From contig JAFISE010000115.1 of assembly GCA_022560025.1 (NCBI GenBank), positions 1-64,000 of the forward strand: 64,000 bases of DNA, read 5' to 3'. A program made the position numbers and the translations under genes. Origin of the DNA: Stagonosporopsis chrysanthemi (Eukaryota; Ascomycota; Dothideomycetes; Pleosporales; Didymellaceae). Below, one piece after another: positions 22,224 to 33,397 of this stretch (its first letter is position 1; every line of letters begins with the position of its first letter). The notes under the pieces are model-generated. The model saw nothing but the letters and a program-made list of their open reading frames with translations. It had not been told where the DNA came from and did no database searches.

Positions 22224-24534
22224 TTAGTTGAGAATCTCCTCGCTCTCCTCGATGATTTCCTCAACGATCTCCTCGATCTCCTCGGCCTCGCCACCCTCAG
22301 CCTCACCGGGAACCTCACCATTAGCAGCAGCGAGCTCCAGATCAGCACCCTCCTCGCGCAGCCTCTGCTGTACCTGTTCGCGCCACTCATTCCATTCGCG
22401 GAGCTTCTCGCGGCGGTCCTCGATGACAGCACGGTTGGCAGAGCTCTTCTTGGCAAGATCCTGCTCGTCAAAGACCTTGGAGTAATTGCGAAGGTTCTTG
22501 CGAATCTCGGCCTGCTCCTCCTTGGACAGGAGTGTGGGAGGGCGAGGGCGCCAGAGCAGCTGCTTGAAGCCGTCGATGTGCTCTTCGCGAAGAAGAGTAC
22601 CCTTGAAGTCGTACAGGTGGTAGCCGTTCTCCATGCGGTGACGGAAAGCACTGGCAACAGTGGCGACGTAGCGACCGGTGGGGTCCCACTCGATGTCAGT
22701 CACACCATAGTGCTCGGCCGTGTCCATGAGCTGCAGGTTGGCAAGGAGCTCCTTGTCACCCTTCTCGGACTCGTCCTTGGGCTTCTCGAAGCTGAGGTCC
22801 CAGAAGTCGAGTTCGAAGGACTGTTGAGATTGCAGGGTAGCGACAACAACAAAGCGACCCTTGGGCGACCAGTAGATGGCGTTGCTGTTCTTCTTGTCGA
22901 CAGTGCGGATGTGACGGAAGTTACCTGGGGCACCGCCCTTGAGCTTCTCAGGAGCGAAGAAGGACACAGCAGTCTTCGGTGGAACGGCGGCCTGCAAAAC
23001 GACCTCACCAGTGGTGATGAGAACGAAGCGGTTGCCCTTGGGTTCCCAGGCAAAGTTGATGACGGCGTCCTTGATGGAGTCAACAACCTCGACAGGCACA
23101 CCCTTCTCCCTTACGCGGAAGATCTCAAGGTTGGTAGCGAGGGACTTCTTGGACTTTGAGTGACGGTCGACCTTGACACAAATGTAGGCAGCCTCGGATT
23201 GCCAATGGAGCTTGGCATCAGAGACGTTGAAGAGGTTTCGTGTACGGACAATCTCCTTTGAAGGGAGGGACATCAGGCCGACCTTGGCGGGGTTGCTGCC
23301 GAGCTCGGGGGTCCAGTAACAGAACAATTGCTCGTATGTCTTGATACCATCTCGCTTAGGGTTAGCGGGGGCCCACTCGAAGTCTACAACGCCCTCGATC
23401 TTGATGGAGGACTTGTCCAGCAGGTTCATCCGGGGTAACTCATAGACTGAGATAGACTGGCCTTGGGTCAGACGGGCAACATACTTGTCGTCCGCGGACC
23501 ACTTGAAGGTTGGCCACTGCATCTTCTTTTTGATAGGGTTGCCATCTGCATCGATGCCGCTGGGAACATCGATTGTTGCGAACGAACGCAGCGGCTTGCC
23601 AGTAGCAATGTCCCAGATGACGTAGTTCTTGCCATCCTCCTCAAGCGAAAGGGATGGAACCGGGTGGTTCTCGTCGACCTGCAGAGGGCGGTGCGACCAA
23701 GTTGTGAGATAGTTCTCGCCAGGCGAGTAGTCGACCAGGTTGACACCAGGATGCGCGAACCTCTTTTGCCTGCTCCATGCCTTGCCTCCCCAAAGCTGCA
23801 CACCCTGTGCGTGGATCGAGGTAAGATATGTTCCGCGCGGCGACCACTGAATGAAGGACTCTGTCCAGTTCTCACGGTCGACAACGACCTCGGGCTGCTC
23901 CTCTTTGTCGTTCCAGAAAACACCGACCTTTTCGCCGCGGTACATGGCGATCTGGTCACGGCTGTCTGAGTCTCCCAGCCACCACCTCAGGTGCTCCTTC
24001 TGCTCAAACGGTGCAATTTCGGGCTCGTGGTACTCCTCGTCAATGCGACCCTCCTTTCCGTAGCGGTCGATGTCTGTCAGCTTGTTCACGGCCATGGTGT
24101 GCTTCTTGTCGAGGGGGCTTCCGTGGAGTTGCTTGACAGCTGCGATGGCCTCAGCAGGCGCGCTGTACTCAACAAAGGCATAGCTGCAAGATAGTCAGTG
24201 AACAGTTGCCCGTGTGTCGCACGCTTGCGAGAACAACGCTTGCGATCTTGCGCCCTCAAATATCCACATACCCCTCAGTCTTGCCATCGTCGCCTACTGG
24301 CATGTGGACACCATCATCCTTGACGCGTCCCACACTGTTGAGCTTCCTCAAAACGAACTTGACGAGCTTTGGCTTGCTGTCCTCGGGAACAACGGGCAGG
24401 CCATCGATGACAACAAAGGCGTCGAGACCTTCGTCGAGGCGCACTTGGAACTGTTCTTCAAGGTCGGTGAAGTCGATCTGGGACTCGTCGAACTCGTCGT
24501 CCTCCAGCGGGAGGTTCTCGTATGAAGGCGCCAT
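22224..24534 (-). CDS. PRT1: Translation initiation factor eIF3 subunit b
   Basis: Core scaffold of the eIF3 complex on the 40S ribosome; 740 residues, the usual length. Exons are 24534-24272 and 24183-22224; the 88-nt intron cuts between KTEG and YAFVEY, inside RNP1. The RRM occupies about residues 40-125 (RNP2 [11 protein letters not shown]1 GYAFVEY). A WD40-like propeller follows from about 155 ([20 protein letters not shown] and later blade motifs [37 protein letters not shown]). The helical C-terminus has the eIF3a-binding [18 protein letters not shown] element and ends in a strongly acidic Glu tail. TGACTCA lies 136 bp upstream of the start. The 3' end is convergent with the SDR gene, 141 bp apart. 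Confidence 0.97.
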
Positions 24535-25153
24535 CTTGTATTGTCGTTGCGAGGGTGGGGTCGCGGCGTCTTAAATTCGCTAAAGTCGAATTTGTGCTGC
24601 GCGGCGCTAGTGGGGCGCATAGGTCACGTGCATGTCTGTTCATCTCCCATGATGAGTGCTTTCAGCATTTGACTCATCGGATATCTGCGACTCTTACATT
24701 TGACTCGTATTTATTTGATATAAGCCATTGTTCTTACTTGTGCGTTAAGCCTGTCTAAAAGAACAAGATCATGCAGCAATACCGTAAAAGAGTCACATTT
24801 CGGAGTCAAAGTAAGGCTTCCTGGAGGTGTATATTGACATACTTGTCCGGTCTTCCGATCATGCCAGCATAGGATCCTCCAATGGGCATATCCTTGTACA
24901 ATGGCGGCATAACTCAGAGGAGCGTTTTCTGCAAAAAATCGCTGCGTGTAAACATTATTGTGGCTATACAAAGCTCATCAAGCAAAATTGCCGTCATCCA
25001 AAATCGCATCACATCCCAACACGCCATCAGTCGCCCTTTATCATGCATGTATACAATCATTGCCATCCTGTCGACGCCCATCGTGCAATTCCGCAAGCCA
25101 CCCAGGGCAGGTATAAACTAGAAACAAACAAAACAAGTAAGCGTCAGCCAGTC
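24535..25153. other. Intergenic: eIF3b promoter and ArfGAP 3' flank
   Basis: 619 bases between two minus-strand genes. A perfect TGACTCA occurs at 24670-24676, the consensus for Gcn4/CpcA bZIP factors. The half near 24.7-25.1 kb is AT-rich and probably the 3' UTR of the ArfGAP gene. Confidence 0.5.
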
Positions 25154-28100
25154 TTATAAGCCGCGCTTACCTTCGGCGAAATCTTGAAATGTGTTCTTCA
25201 CCAACCTTCCACTGGCAGAAACACGTTTTTGTAGCCGTGCTTCTCGCTCACGCGCTCGCTCGGAAGGGGTACTACCATTGCCGGCTGTGATGTGTGGTAG
25301 AGCAGGAAGCACATCTCCACTGGGGTTTGGTGGACCTCCAGGCACGACAGGCATTACCCGCTTTCCCGCCTTTTGGTCCGCCTTGAAGTCGAGGTATTGA
25401 CGTGCAGAGAGGCTGAGAGGTATTGGTGCTGCTGTAATAGGTAAGTCCGCACCATTCTGAAGCAAAAGCTCTGCTACCGGAAATGGCTTGCGCACTGGTT
25501 GAGGCGTTGACGGTCGTGCTTCTCGGCCAGGGGAAGTCGCTGGCGACGCAGATGCAGAAGGCGAGGCGGGATCAGCCGCCGCAAGTGCCAAGAAAACAGC
25601 ATGCGTTCCGCGCGACCTATCTCGAGAGTTGGGATTTGCTCGTAATGCAAGAGCATACAATACGTTCTGGATGTCGTTCTTCTTGACCGACGCAAGCAAC
25701 GTCTCGTCAGGAGTTCCGTAGTGTGAGACGTTCGGTGAGATTGGGGAAACGTATGCTCGATCCGAGTATTTAGCGGTGATGAAACGTAGCCGCTGCTCCC
25801 TTGTTGACATCGGCCCTGGTTTGAGCGAGAAGTCGAGTCTGGCTTCCCAGATCATGTTGCTGACGCGATTGCCGATCTTGAGAAGCAGCTCGATGATATC
25901 GGGCGTGAACGAATTCACATCGAGAGTCAAAGACCGCACCTTGGTGATGTGAGTACCCAACGAACGGTGAATGCCGCTACACTCGATGCAGATTACAATG
26001 CCAAGGTTGATCGATACCCAGTCGGCCTTGCTCTCTGAACCGCAATCCGCACATGATCTGTTCCCGGCGTCGGCGTCTCGCACCATCTTGAGTAGCTTGC
26101 CATCGTCACCTGTGGGCTCATCGCGCCGGTAGCTAGGCTTGTCGCCGACTGTCGCGTGTCGAGAGGGTGCTCTGGCGCCGTAGTTATTGCCCTTACTGGA
26201 CAAAGAAGGACTTTTTCCTGTCAAGACTGACGCAATGTCTCGACGAGTATTACCCGGCAGAGAATCCGTTGACGGACGATCCTGCTTCTTGCCTGTGGAC
26301 TCTACTGCGGTCTGCAAAGCGTTGTTTACGGCGGATATCCATGATCTCAAGTCTTCCTCGTTCGTAGCTTGATATACACGCGTGAACTGAGGGGTAATCA
26401 CTTCGAAGCAGAATCGGCGATCTGCGTTGCGTGCCTCGCGAACTGAGGCCATACGCAAGTCTATCGGGTCCATGTGGAGTTCAAGACTCTGCTTCCAGTT
26501 TGTGTACTCGGAAAGCCTGCCTTGATCCAGCACGATCCAGAATCTGCTATAATCAGCACCATTTCAATTACAGGAGCGGTTGCTACTTACTTGTGCCAGG
26601 CCTGCTTATTCAGACCCTTGGGATCGACATGACTACCAGGTCTACTCAGCGCCCATAACAGGCCTTCTTTGCGGTGAGCACCAGGCGTAAGCTCGCCAAC
26701 ACAAGCTCGATCCTCTAGGTCTCGTATGCCCTTGAACTTGTCCGGCTGAGGAGTTACAGTAGCCAATATCGCTTTGCTGGCTTCCGGACTTTGGGGAGAA
26801 TTGATGTAAGAGCTGCCTGTCGAAGGTGGAAGCGGAGGTGGGCTGATTGTGCTCTGAAACACAGGCGTGATGCTTGATTTGCGACCAGGAAGCTCTCCAT
26901 CTGCACTTGATGGAGCCCTCGGCAAACCACCATTTGCAGATGCCGTTACTGGAGCTTGCTGCGACGGCGGTGCATCGAATGACTTACTGTCTTTCTCCAG
27001 CTGCCTTCTTTTCTCTTCTCTACCTGTGCGCTGGAGTTGGAACTCTTTGTCCGCTTCTTTAACTTCCTGGCTCAGAGCCTCCAGTTGAGGCAGCATGGTT
27101 TCGATGATCTTTGCAGTCGAGAGAAAGTTATTGGCTTGTGTATCCGCGTATCGGGTCAGGTGCGACAAAACCTCTTGATCTTTGCGGCCGCCGTGCAGAT
27201 CTTGCATGAAGGAGGAGTAGTCGAATCGCTTCAGCTCGAACTTCCGTCTCTTGTCTTGATACTTGGAATCTGTTTCTGCACGCTTCTTTTCTTTCAAAGA
27301 ATCTTGTCGTTGTCCCAGATACCGTCCGAGATACTGGTAGTAGTCCTTGCTTTCCTCTTCAAAATCCTTTCGCTTGGTCTCCGCTTGCTTGATGTCTACA
27401 TTGTACAGCTTGTATATTGGATCAATGATAAGCTTTTGGATATTGGTCGCGTTCGACCGTTCGTACGCAAGGATATCTCTTGCAATCTTGTCAAAATAAT
27501 GGTCGATCGCAGGCTGCACAGCACCCGCGTTTGAAGAAGAGACTTCTTTCAGAGCGTCCATGAGATCCGACATGGCGTTGTTGCAGTTCACTTGTGCTTC
27601 CATTGCGGACTCCGCTCTCTTCAGAACCTTCTTCCACCGCATGCGCATGTTTCCAGTCTTTTGCTCCAGCGATTTCATGGTCGCGCGGAATAACGGCCCA
27701 TCGTCGGTTTGACTGAGATCTTCTCCAGGCCGCAGAACATCAACTTTGACCGAAGCGCTTGTGAGCGCTGTAGTTTGTGTTGACACCAGAGTGAGCCCAT
27801 TCTCAGGTATTGCCTCGAAGATAGGAGATCTTGGCGGTATGTTGTCCCATTCCCTGTAGTCATCTGCCAAGTCGCTCACACGCGAATCTATTGATTGAGC
27901 CGAGGGCACGCGTAGTCTGGGGGGGAGACCGAGCTCTAGTCTCGGCGTTGTGGTCTTTGGGCTCTGAAGGGCCTTTGCGGTGTCTGAGAGGGTCAGTCCT
28001 TTGCATTGAAGTGGGGATCGCTGGAGGCATACTTTGAACCCAAAAGGCAAAGTTGGCCAAGGTCTCTAACCTATGCGCCCGCTGGTCGTACTCAACAAAC

Positions 28101-28848
28101 TTCATGCTGTCAGTCAATATCGTAGCTAGAGGAACACGGTATACAAACACTGCAACTGGTGCGCCAGCCACCACCTCGACACTCATTGGTCTTGGGAGGC
28201 GTGAATTTCCAAGCCCACTGAAACGAGACTGAGGGGCTTCCGCCTGTAGTGTAGTCCCCGACAAGCTCGACCTGCGGGTTCTTGTGGAGGTTGGGGTTGG
28301 CGTGAAACTCGCGCGTCACGAGGTTGTCGAGTTCTCTGGAACTTGACGCAAATACAAACGTCAAGCCGTTGATGAAGGTATCGATCAAACCAGCTGTAGC
28401 AGCGGAACCCGGCGCGCTTGGAGCATTATAATTCAGCTGCTGGCGGAGTATGAATGTGAAGTTGAACGTCAGCTCTTCGTCGTTCGGCAAGCGTATGAGG
28501 AAGGCTGGCGACCCGTCGGTGTTAAGTGCGGCGTCTGGGTCCTACACAAACAATGTTTAGCATTGCGCCTTGCCCAACGGCTTGTGAAACCCGTACCTGG
28601 ATGTACTCTATAACGCTCTCGTCCCCGGGCTCTCTCCTCGGACTGTATCTTGACGCAGGGAAAGCATTCGGCGTGACATTCAGGAGCGTGCGACCACGCG
28701 CGTTCGTGATGTTACAAGCAGCAACCGAGACTGGGGGTGTGTTAGCAGCGCATAGAACGGCAGGCGGCCAGGGTGATTGCGTACAGCGAGTCTGGTCGCG
28801 CAGATACAGCGCCTCGCCCTCGCTTGTCCTACTGGCGACCTGGCCCAT
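25154..28848 (-). CDS. Arf GTPase-activating protein, BAR-PH-ArfGAP (Csx2/Age1-like)
   Basis: Membrane-traffic regulator stimulating GTP hydrolysis on Arf; 1169 residues. Exons are 28848-28597, 28541-28149, 28099-28033, 27998-26591 and 26543-25154. The open frame begins at a TTG; the first ATG gives MGQVASR, a consensus for N-myristoylation (Gly2, Ser6). Order: conserved N-terminal region (LYLRDQTR, TLLNVTPNAFP), a coiled BAR domain at about 335-570, a PH domain at about 665-800 (GLLWALSRPG, then KFWIVLDQG) and the ArfGAP zinc finger at about 858-975 (CADC...CIECSGIHRSLG, CX2CX17CX2C, one longer than the common CX16 and like Age1). Ankyrin-like segments follow (AELLLQNGADLP). The intron at 27999-28032 would be only 34 nt, so that junction is uncertain. 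Confidence 0.9.
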
Positions 28849-29998
28849 GGTCTCGAGGATCGCGTAGCACGGTGCAGCGACGGTGGTCGAGAATCGCTGC
28901 GCGGAGAATCGCAGGTCGGGGCTCAAGGCGCGCAGGTAGAGGTGGACGGGCGCAGCTGCATGCCTGGCCGGGAAAGGGTGACGGCGCTTCTCAAGACTCG
29001 GGTATCAATCGAGGGCCAGGATCGTACGCTTAATTAATATGGGGTCGCCCGGCGCGCGGAGGGGAGGTCGCAAACTAGGCGCGGGGTTTGAGATCAGAGC
29101 TGCAGGGCTCAAAGTATGTTGCTAGGTAACGCTATACGAGGGAGGACGCCCGTTACGAGGCGCGAACGTGCTTTGCAGAGAAATGTACAGACTTGGGGCC
29201 ACGAGTCGAGCTGCAGGCAAGCGTCTCAATGTCTTTGTGCGTCGATCACAAGCAGGCGCAGCGCGGGACATCAGAGCACGCTCCACGCAGGAACGATGCT
29301 CCCAGGTGAGACAGGGCAGGGCAGACCACTTGCACACCTCTGCGAACCAAGGCCGCTGCCTGCTCTCTACGAAGCCACAGTGCCCATCTCGTGCCTCGTC
29401 AGATGCAGCGCTCCAGCAGGCAGAAGTCTTGCGTACCGCCCATCTGGATGCGTCACCCGGTGTTAATGTGTCCGTTCGTCATGTGGCTTGGAGCTCGAAA
29501 TAGACGGCCATGCACCAACACGGGCTAGGCTGGGACAGCAACGACAGGGCTGTCGCATGCAAGCATGCATCCAGTTGGATGCCGTTGGAAACCAAGTCTG
29601 GATCGCAGCAGTGCACACGAGCACGAACTCGTCTTAAAACTTGCGCTCCCCGAGCAGTATCTACATATAACTAATAGACTACATGTAAATCTATCGAAGC
29701 AGGACAAGTATGCGCTGGACACCGACAAGCATGCTGTCACATACTCTGGCTCCTCCAACACAGTCGTGGAGAAATGCTTCCAGTCACCAAACAACAGCGA
29801 GCATCGATTCCCGATCGTGTTGAGTGCACCTTCATCTCCGAAGTCGATTCGATGCAATGCCGTCTCCCTGAAGTAGTAGTGATCTGCCTCCCGGTGTCTG
29901 CCTCTCTCCAGCCAATGGGAGCTCACGGGCATCGGCGTTCGTAGCTTTTCGAGAGCAGTCGCAAGCTTCGTCATTGTCAACTGACCCCATCAACAGCC
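28849..29998. other. Divergent intergenic region, ArfGAP and ATP11 genes
   Basis: 1.15 kb between the two starts, containing both promoters. A minus-strand frame at 29525-29974 (about 149 codons from an ATG) runs up to 25 bases from the ATP11 start codon and has no recognisable family; I treat it as chance. No repeats or RNA genes were recognised. Confidence 0.5.
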
Positions 29999-30997
29999 AT
30001 GGCCCTTCGTGTACTAGCATTGCGGAGCGCATTCCGCCAGCCATTGTCAAATCCACGATTCTGTCAGCGACGTTGGGCTCAGGTGCAAGATGTCCGCTTC
30101 CTTGCGACTCACGGCACAGAACAGAAGATCTTGTCCAAGTACAAGGAGAAGCTCGTCTCAAAGGCGAAGCAGGAGGGTGTGAAGGACATTGCCGAGCTGA
30201 AGGAAAAACACAAGCAGAAGATTGAGGAGCTCAGAAAGGCAGCTGTCGTTCCGGGCGCGACAGGACCTTTGACACCACCGCCCTCGCCGTCCTCCGCAAC
30301 CAGCTCCTCGCCTTCTGGGTCATCTGCAGCGTCGTCCCCATGGCCATCGCCGCCTCCGCCTCCGCAACCACGAGATCCCAACGCGCCACCGCCAGGCGTC
30401 AAGACTCTCGATTCCTTCCTCGATGTAGAAAAGATCAGCGCGCTTCCGAACAAAGAGATCGAGACACTCTGGAGATTACGCCACGCTTCGAACCCCCAGA
30501 GCATACACTTTGCTGTTCCAGCGAACATATGGGCTTCATTGCACACAACAGCCAAGCAACACCCTGCGTTCGTGCTACCCGTACCGCGAGAGATACCCAT
30601 TGAGCAGCAAGAAGGCGAGCAAGCCACTGGTCAAACTCAGCAGGCGGCGGAGCTTCACTACCTCCAATTCGCTCACCCGCATAAGGACACAACTACCCTA
30701 CTCTTCACATCTCTCGCCGAATTCAAGTTGCGCGGAGAATTCGCCAGCCCGCACACTACCGTCACATTCCATCAAGAGCTGGCAAACAGCCACAACTTGG
30801 TCCTCGGGCAAGGCCTGGTAATTGAAAACAGGGGCATCAGCGTAGACGAGGCGAGATGGCTTGTCATGTGCATGCAGAAGTTCTACGTGCAGAGTGAGGA
30901 GGGTAAAGGAAGAGGGGAGCTGCTGAAGCAGTTCACGACTGGCGATGCAGGTTTCAAAGTTGAGAGGTTGATTGATGAGGCCGAGAAGGTGTTGTAA
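29999..30997 (+). CDS. ATP11: Mitochondrial F1-ATPase assembly factor Atp11
   Basis: Matrix chaperone that binds free beta subunit during assembly of the F1 part of ATP synthase. Single exon, 332 residues. The N-terminus is a mitochondrial presequence: Arg-rich, no acidic residue in the first 30, Ser/Ala/Leu between. A charged helical stretch (KYKEKLVSKAKQEGVKDI) follows. A Pro/Ser-rich linker at about 90-130 separates it from the conserved ATP11 domain (KTLDSFLDVEKISALPNKEIETLWRLRH through NHNLVLGQG-like and EARWLVMCMQKFY). Length and order agree with the family; the Pro/Ser linker is longer than in yeast, from memory. The neighbour HIS1 is on the same strand 0.9 kb downstream, without functional relation. 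Confidence 0.93.
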   Translation: MALRVLALRSAFRQPLSNPRFCQRRWAQVQDVRFLATHGTEQKILSKYKEKLVSKAKQEGVKDIAELKEKHKQKIEELRKAAVVPGATGPLTPPPSPSSATSSSPSGSSAASSPWPSPPPPPQPRDPNAPPPGVKTLDSFLDVEKISALPNKEIETLWRLRHASNPQSIHFAVPANIWASLHTTAKQHPAFVLPVPREIPIEQQEGEQATGQTQQAAELHYLQFAHPHKDTTTLLFTSLAEFKLRGEFASPHTTVTFHQELANSHNLVLGQGLVIENRGISVDEARWLVMCMQKFYVQSEEGKGRGELLKQFTTGDAGFKVERLIDEAEKVL

Positions 30998-31929
30998 CGA
31001 ATTACGAACTACTCGACGCGGACTGTATATTATATAGCATAGAGGTCAGACTGAGGGCATATCCGCGGTACAGTACGTTTCGCATGATTCGTTACACATC
31101 GAAAGCCATAATCCAATTGCGGATCCGACCATTAATTAGTATGCATGATGTCCTCTTCGAAGCGTTTGCACCAAAGTTCGCGTCTCTACGACTTGAATGC
31201 AAGTCTTCTTGCTCAAGATGGCAGCTGATCTTACAAGAGGATTTAACATTATCTTTGCGTACTAATAGTAGCCAGGTACCATCTCAAACGCCATAGCAGG
31301 CTCCAATTGCATAGTCGACGATGGGCCGCCACCGCTTTCCCATTATTATTCAAGTCCCATGATCATGTGCTGTTCACTGGCAGAGCACGTTCCTGACTTG
31401 CAAGGTCTCGCTTAGCACGGGCGCATCTGCAGCTGCCCCACGTCGCGTCGTGCCCGCTCTCGATTGCTGATTGGGCACGTCATTCTTCGAAAAAACGAAG
31501 CCGTACTTCGGAGTTACGTCGAGCAGTCCTATATTAGACGTGATGAGCGATATGGGCTATGAAGTAGTAGCGGGTGGACTAAAAGACATCGAGTCTCAAG
31601 ACTGGTCACTATAGCATTCAGCAACCATTGAATCGTTCCACGTGCAGATTTCAACCCCTCTTGACTCACTGCGGGCACGATAGGCAAGACGGCAGTCGTC
31701 GCAAAAGTTGTACACTACTAAAAGACACATCCGTCCACTTACACCCCCATCCGCCTGCAGCGCGCGCATATCTCCGTTCTCCGCCAGACGCAGCATCACC
31801 CAATTAGACCTTCCTACGTGGGCACTCGGTCTCAGCCTGCACGCACAACAATCAAGACCAACTGCCGCCTGTCGCACCGCTGTTTGCGAATACCCCATAT
31901 TGCTGCATTACGTGCTAGGTATAAACAAC
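30998..31929. other. Intergenic: HIS1 promoter
   Basis: 932 bases between ATP11 and HIS1, both plus. The left third is AT-rich and probably the ATP11 3' UTR. It contains the TGACTCA element listed separately. No gene-like frame was found. Confidence 0.55.
31662..31668 (+). promoter_or_regulatory. TGACTCA, Gcn4/CpcA-type site before HIS1
   Basis: Exact palindromic bZIP consensus TGACTCA 268 bases upstream of the HIS1 ATG. In fungi this element mediates general (cross-pathway) control of amino-acid genes, and HIS genes are classical targets. Sequence is certain, occupancy inferred. Confidence 0.65.
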
Positions 31930-33144
31930 ATGGATCTAGTCAACTCGTATGTACTTTTGCCCCGCTTCCTCCTTCCTTCCTGTACAACGCCTGCGAGATG
32001 CCTCTCGCCAATGGCGCCAACGGCGCGAACGAGATGGAGTACATTATGCAGAGAGCACGCCAGGGCAGTCGCAGCTTGCCATTCATGACTGACACCCTGG
32101 GTAACAGCTTGAACGACCGTTTGCTTTTTGCAGTGCCCAAGAGTAAGTCCCCTGTCATGTCAATCTAGTGACGCTTTCTAACAACAACGACAGAGGGCCG
32201 CCTCCACCAGGTCTGCCTTGACCTCCTCCACGGCTCAGACATCCAATTCCACCGCCACTCACGCCTCGATATCGCGCTCGTCAAGAACCTGCCACTCGCG
32301 CTCGTCTTTCTCCCCGCTGCCGATATCCCAACCTTCGTTGGTGAGGGTCGCGTCGACCTTGGAATCACCGGCCGCGATCAGGTCGAAGAGCACGAGTGTG
32401 GTGTCCCTCCCACAGCCACAACAGGCGTTGTCGAGGTCCTTGACCTCGATTTCGGAAAATGCAGCCTGCAGGTCCAGGTGCCCCAGAAGGGTGACCTGGC
32501 CAAGCCGGAAGACCTCATCGGCAAGAACGTTGTTACTTCCTTCACAAACCTTGCGGAACAGTACTTCAGGAAGCTCGAGGCTGAGCAGAGCGGTGAGACC
32601 AATGGCAACGCAAAGGATGCGAAGCTGAAGACGAACATCAAGTATGTTGGTGGTAGTGTCGAGGCGGCATGTGCGCTCGGTGTCGCAGACGGCATTGTAG
32701 ATCTCGTCGAGTCTGGAGAGACAATGCGCGCCGCAGGCTTGAAGGCCATCTCTACAGTTGTTTCGTCCAGCGCTATCCTGATCAAGTCGAAGCACCCCTC
32801 AGACCCCAAGCTCGTTGATCTGATCACAGCCAGAATAAAGGGTGTCATTAGTAAGTTCTTCTCGTTCACCAGGTCTGTTTTGCTCAGAAATACTGATGTC
32901 TGTAGCCGCGCAAAAATACGTCCTCTGTCAGTACAATATCGAGCGCTCCAAGCTCGACATCGCCAAAGAGATCACGCCCGGCAACCGCGCACCAACCGTC
33001 ACCTCGCTGGAGGAGAGCGGCTGGGTCGCCATCTCCGTCATGGTGCAGCGGAAGCAGATTGCCATTGTCATGGACAGGTTGACCGAGGCCGGCGCATGTG
33101 ACATTCTAGTTACTAAGATCGAGAATTCGAGAACCCACGATTAG
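31930..33144 (+). CDS. HIS1: ATP phosphoribosyltransferase (HisG, long form)
   Basis: First step of histidine synthesis: ATP plus PRPP to phosphoribosyl-ATP, cytosolic, feedback-inhibited by histidine. The model has 315 residues with exons 31930-31946, 32108-32142, 32194-32850 and 32906-33144. The 17-nt first exon gives MDLVNS, joining LNDRLLFAVPKKGRL, which is how fungal HIS1 proteins start as I recall them. The catalytic domain shows GRVDLGITGRDQ and the PRPP-binding run ALGVADGIVDLVESGETMRA. The C-terminal HisG_C regulatory domain begins at about 235 (KYVLCQYNIERSKLD) and contains the ligand-binding APTVTSLEESGWVAI region, so histidine feedback is expected. An alternative start at 31998 within the first intron is in frame with exon 2. 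A TGACTCA box lies upstream. Confidence 0.95.
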
Positions 33145-33397
33145 ATGTAGATAAAAGAACGGCAAACAAGATACGGCTTGCCAAAAGGGAACGTAGACAA
33201 TGGGACATAGAACGATTATCAATGCAATTGTTATGAATTACAGTCTATCTGGGGGTATTCAAGCTTTACAACAGTATACACAGGACGGGAAACATAGTAC
33301 ATGGTCTCAAAACTCCAGGCTCGAAGACTAATAAACGCCGCCTCCAGCTCTTATCGAACTCGTCGACGGGGTTTAATACAAAGGCGAAAGAAATGAC

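Noticed and set aside
22578..23159. 193-codon plus-strand frame
   Set aside because: Antisense shadow of eIF3b, whose frame is conserved and certain.
29525..29974. About 149-codon minus-strand frame before ATP11
   Set aside because: No family, ends in the ATP11 promoter, composition not coding-like.
31998..32107. 31998 as the main HIS1 start
   Set aside because: The spliced MDLVNS-LNDRLLFAVPKKGRL form matches the family start better; kept as a possible isoform in the findings.
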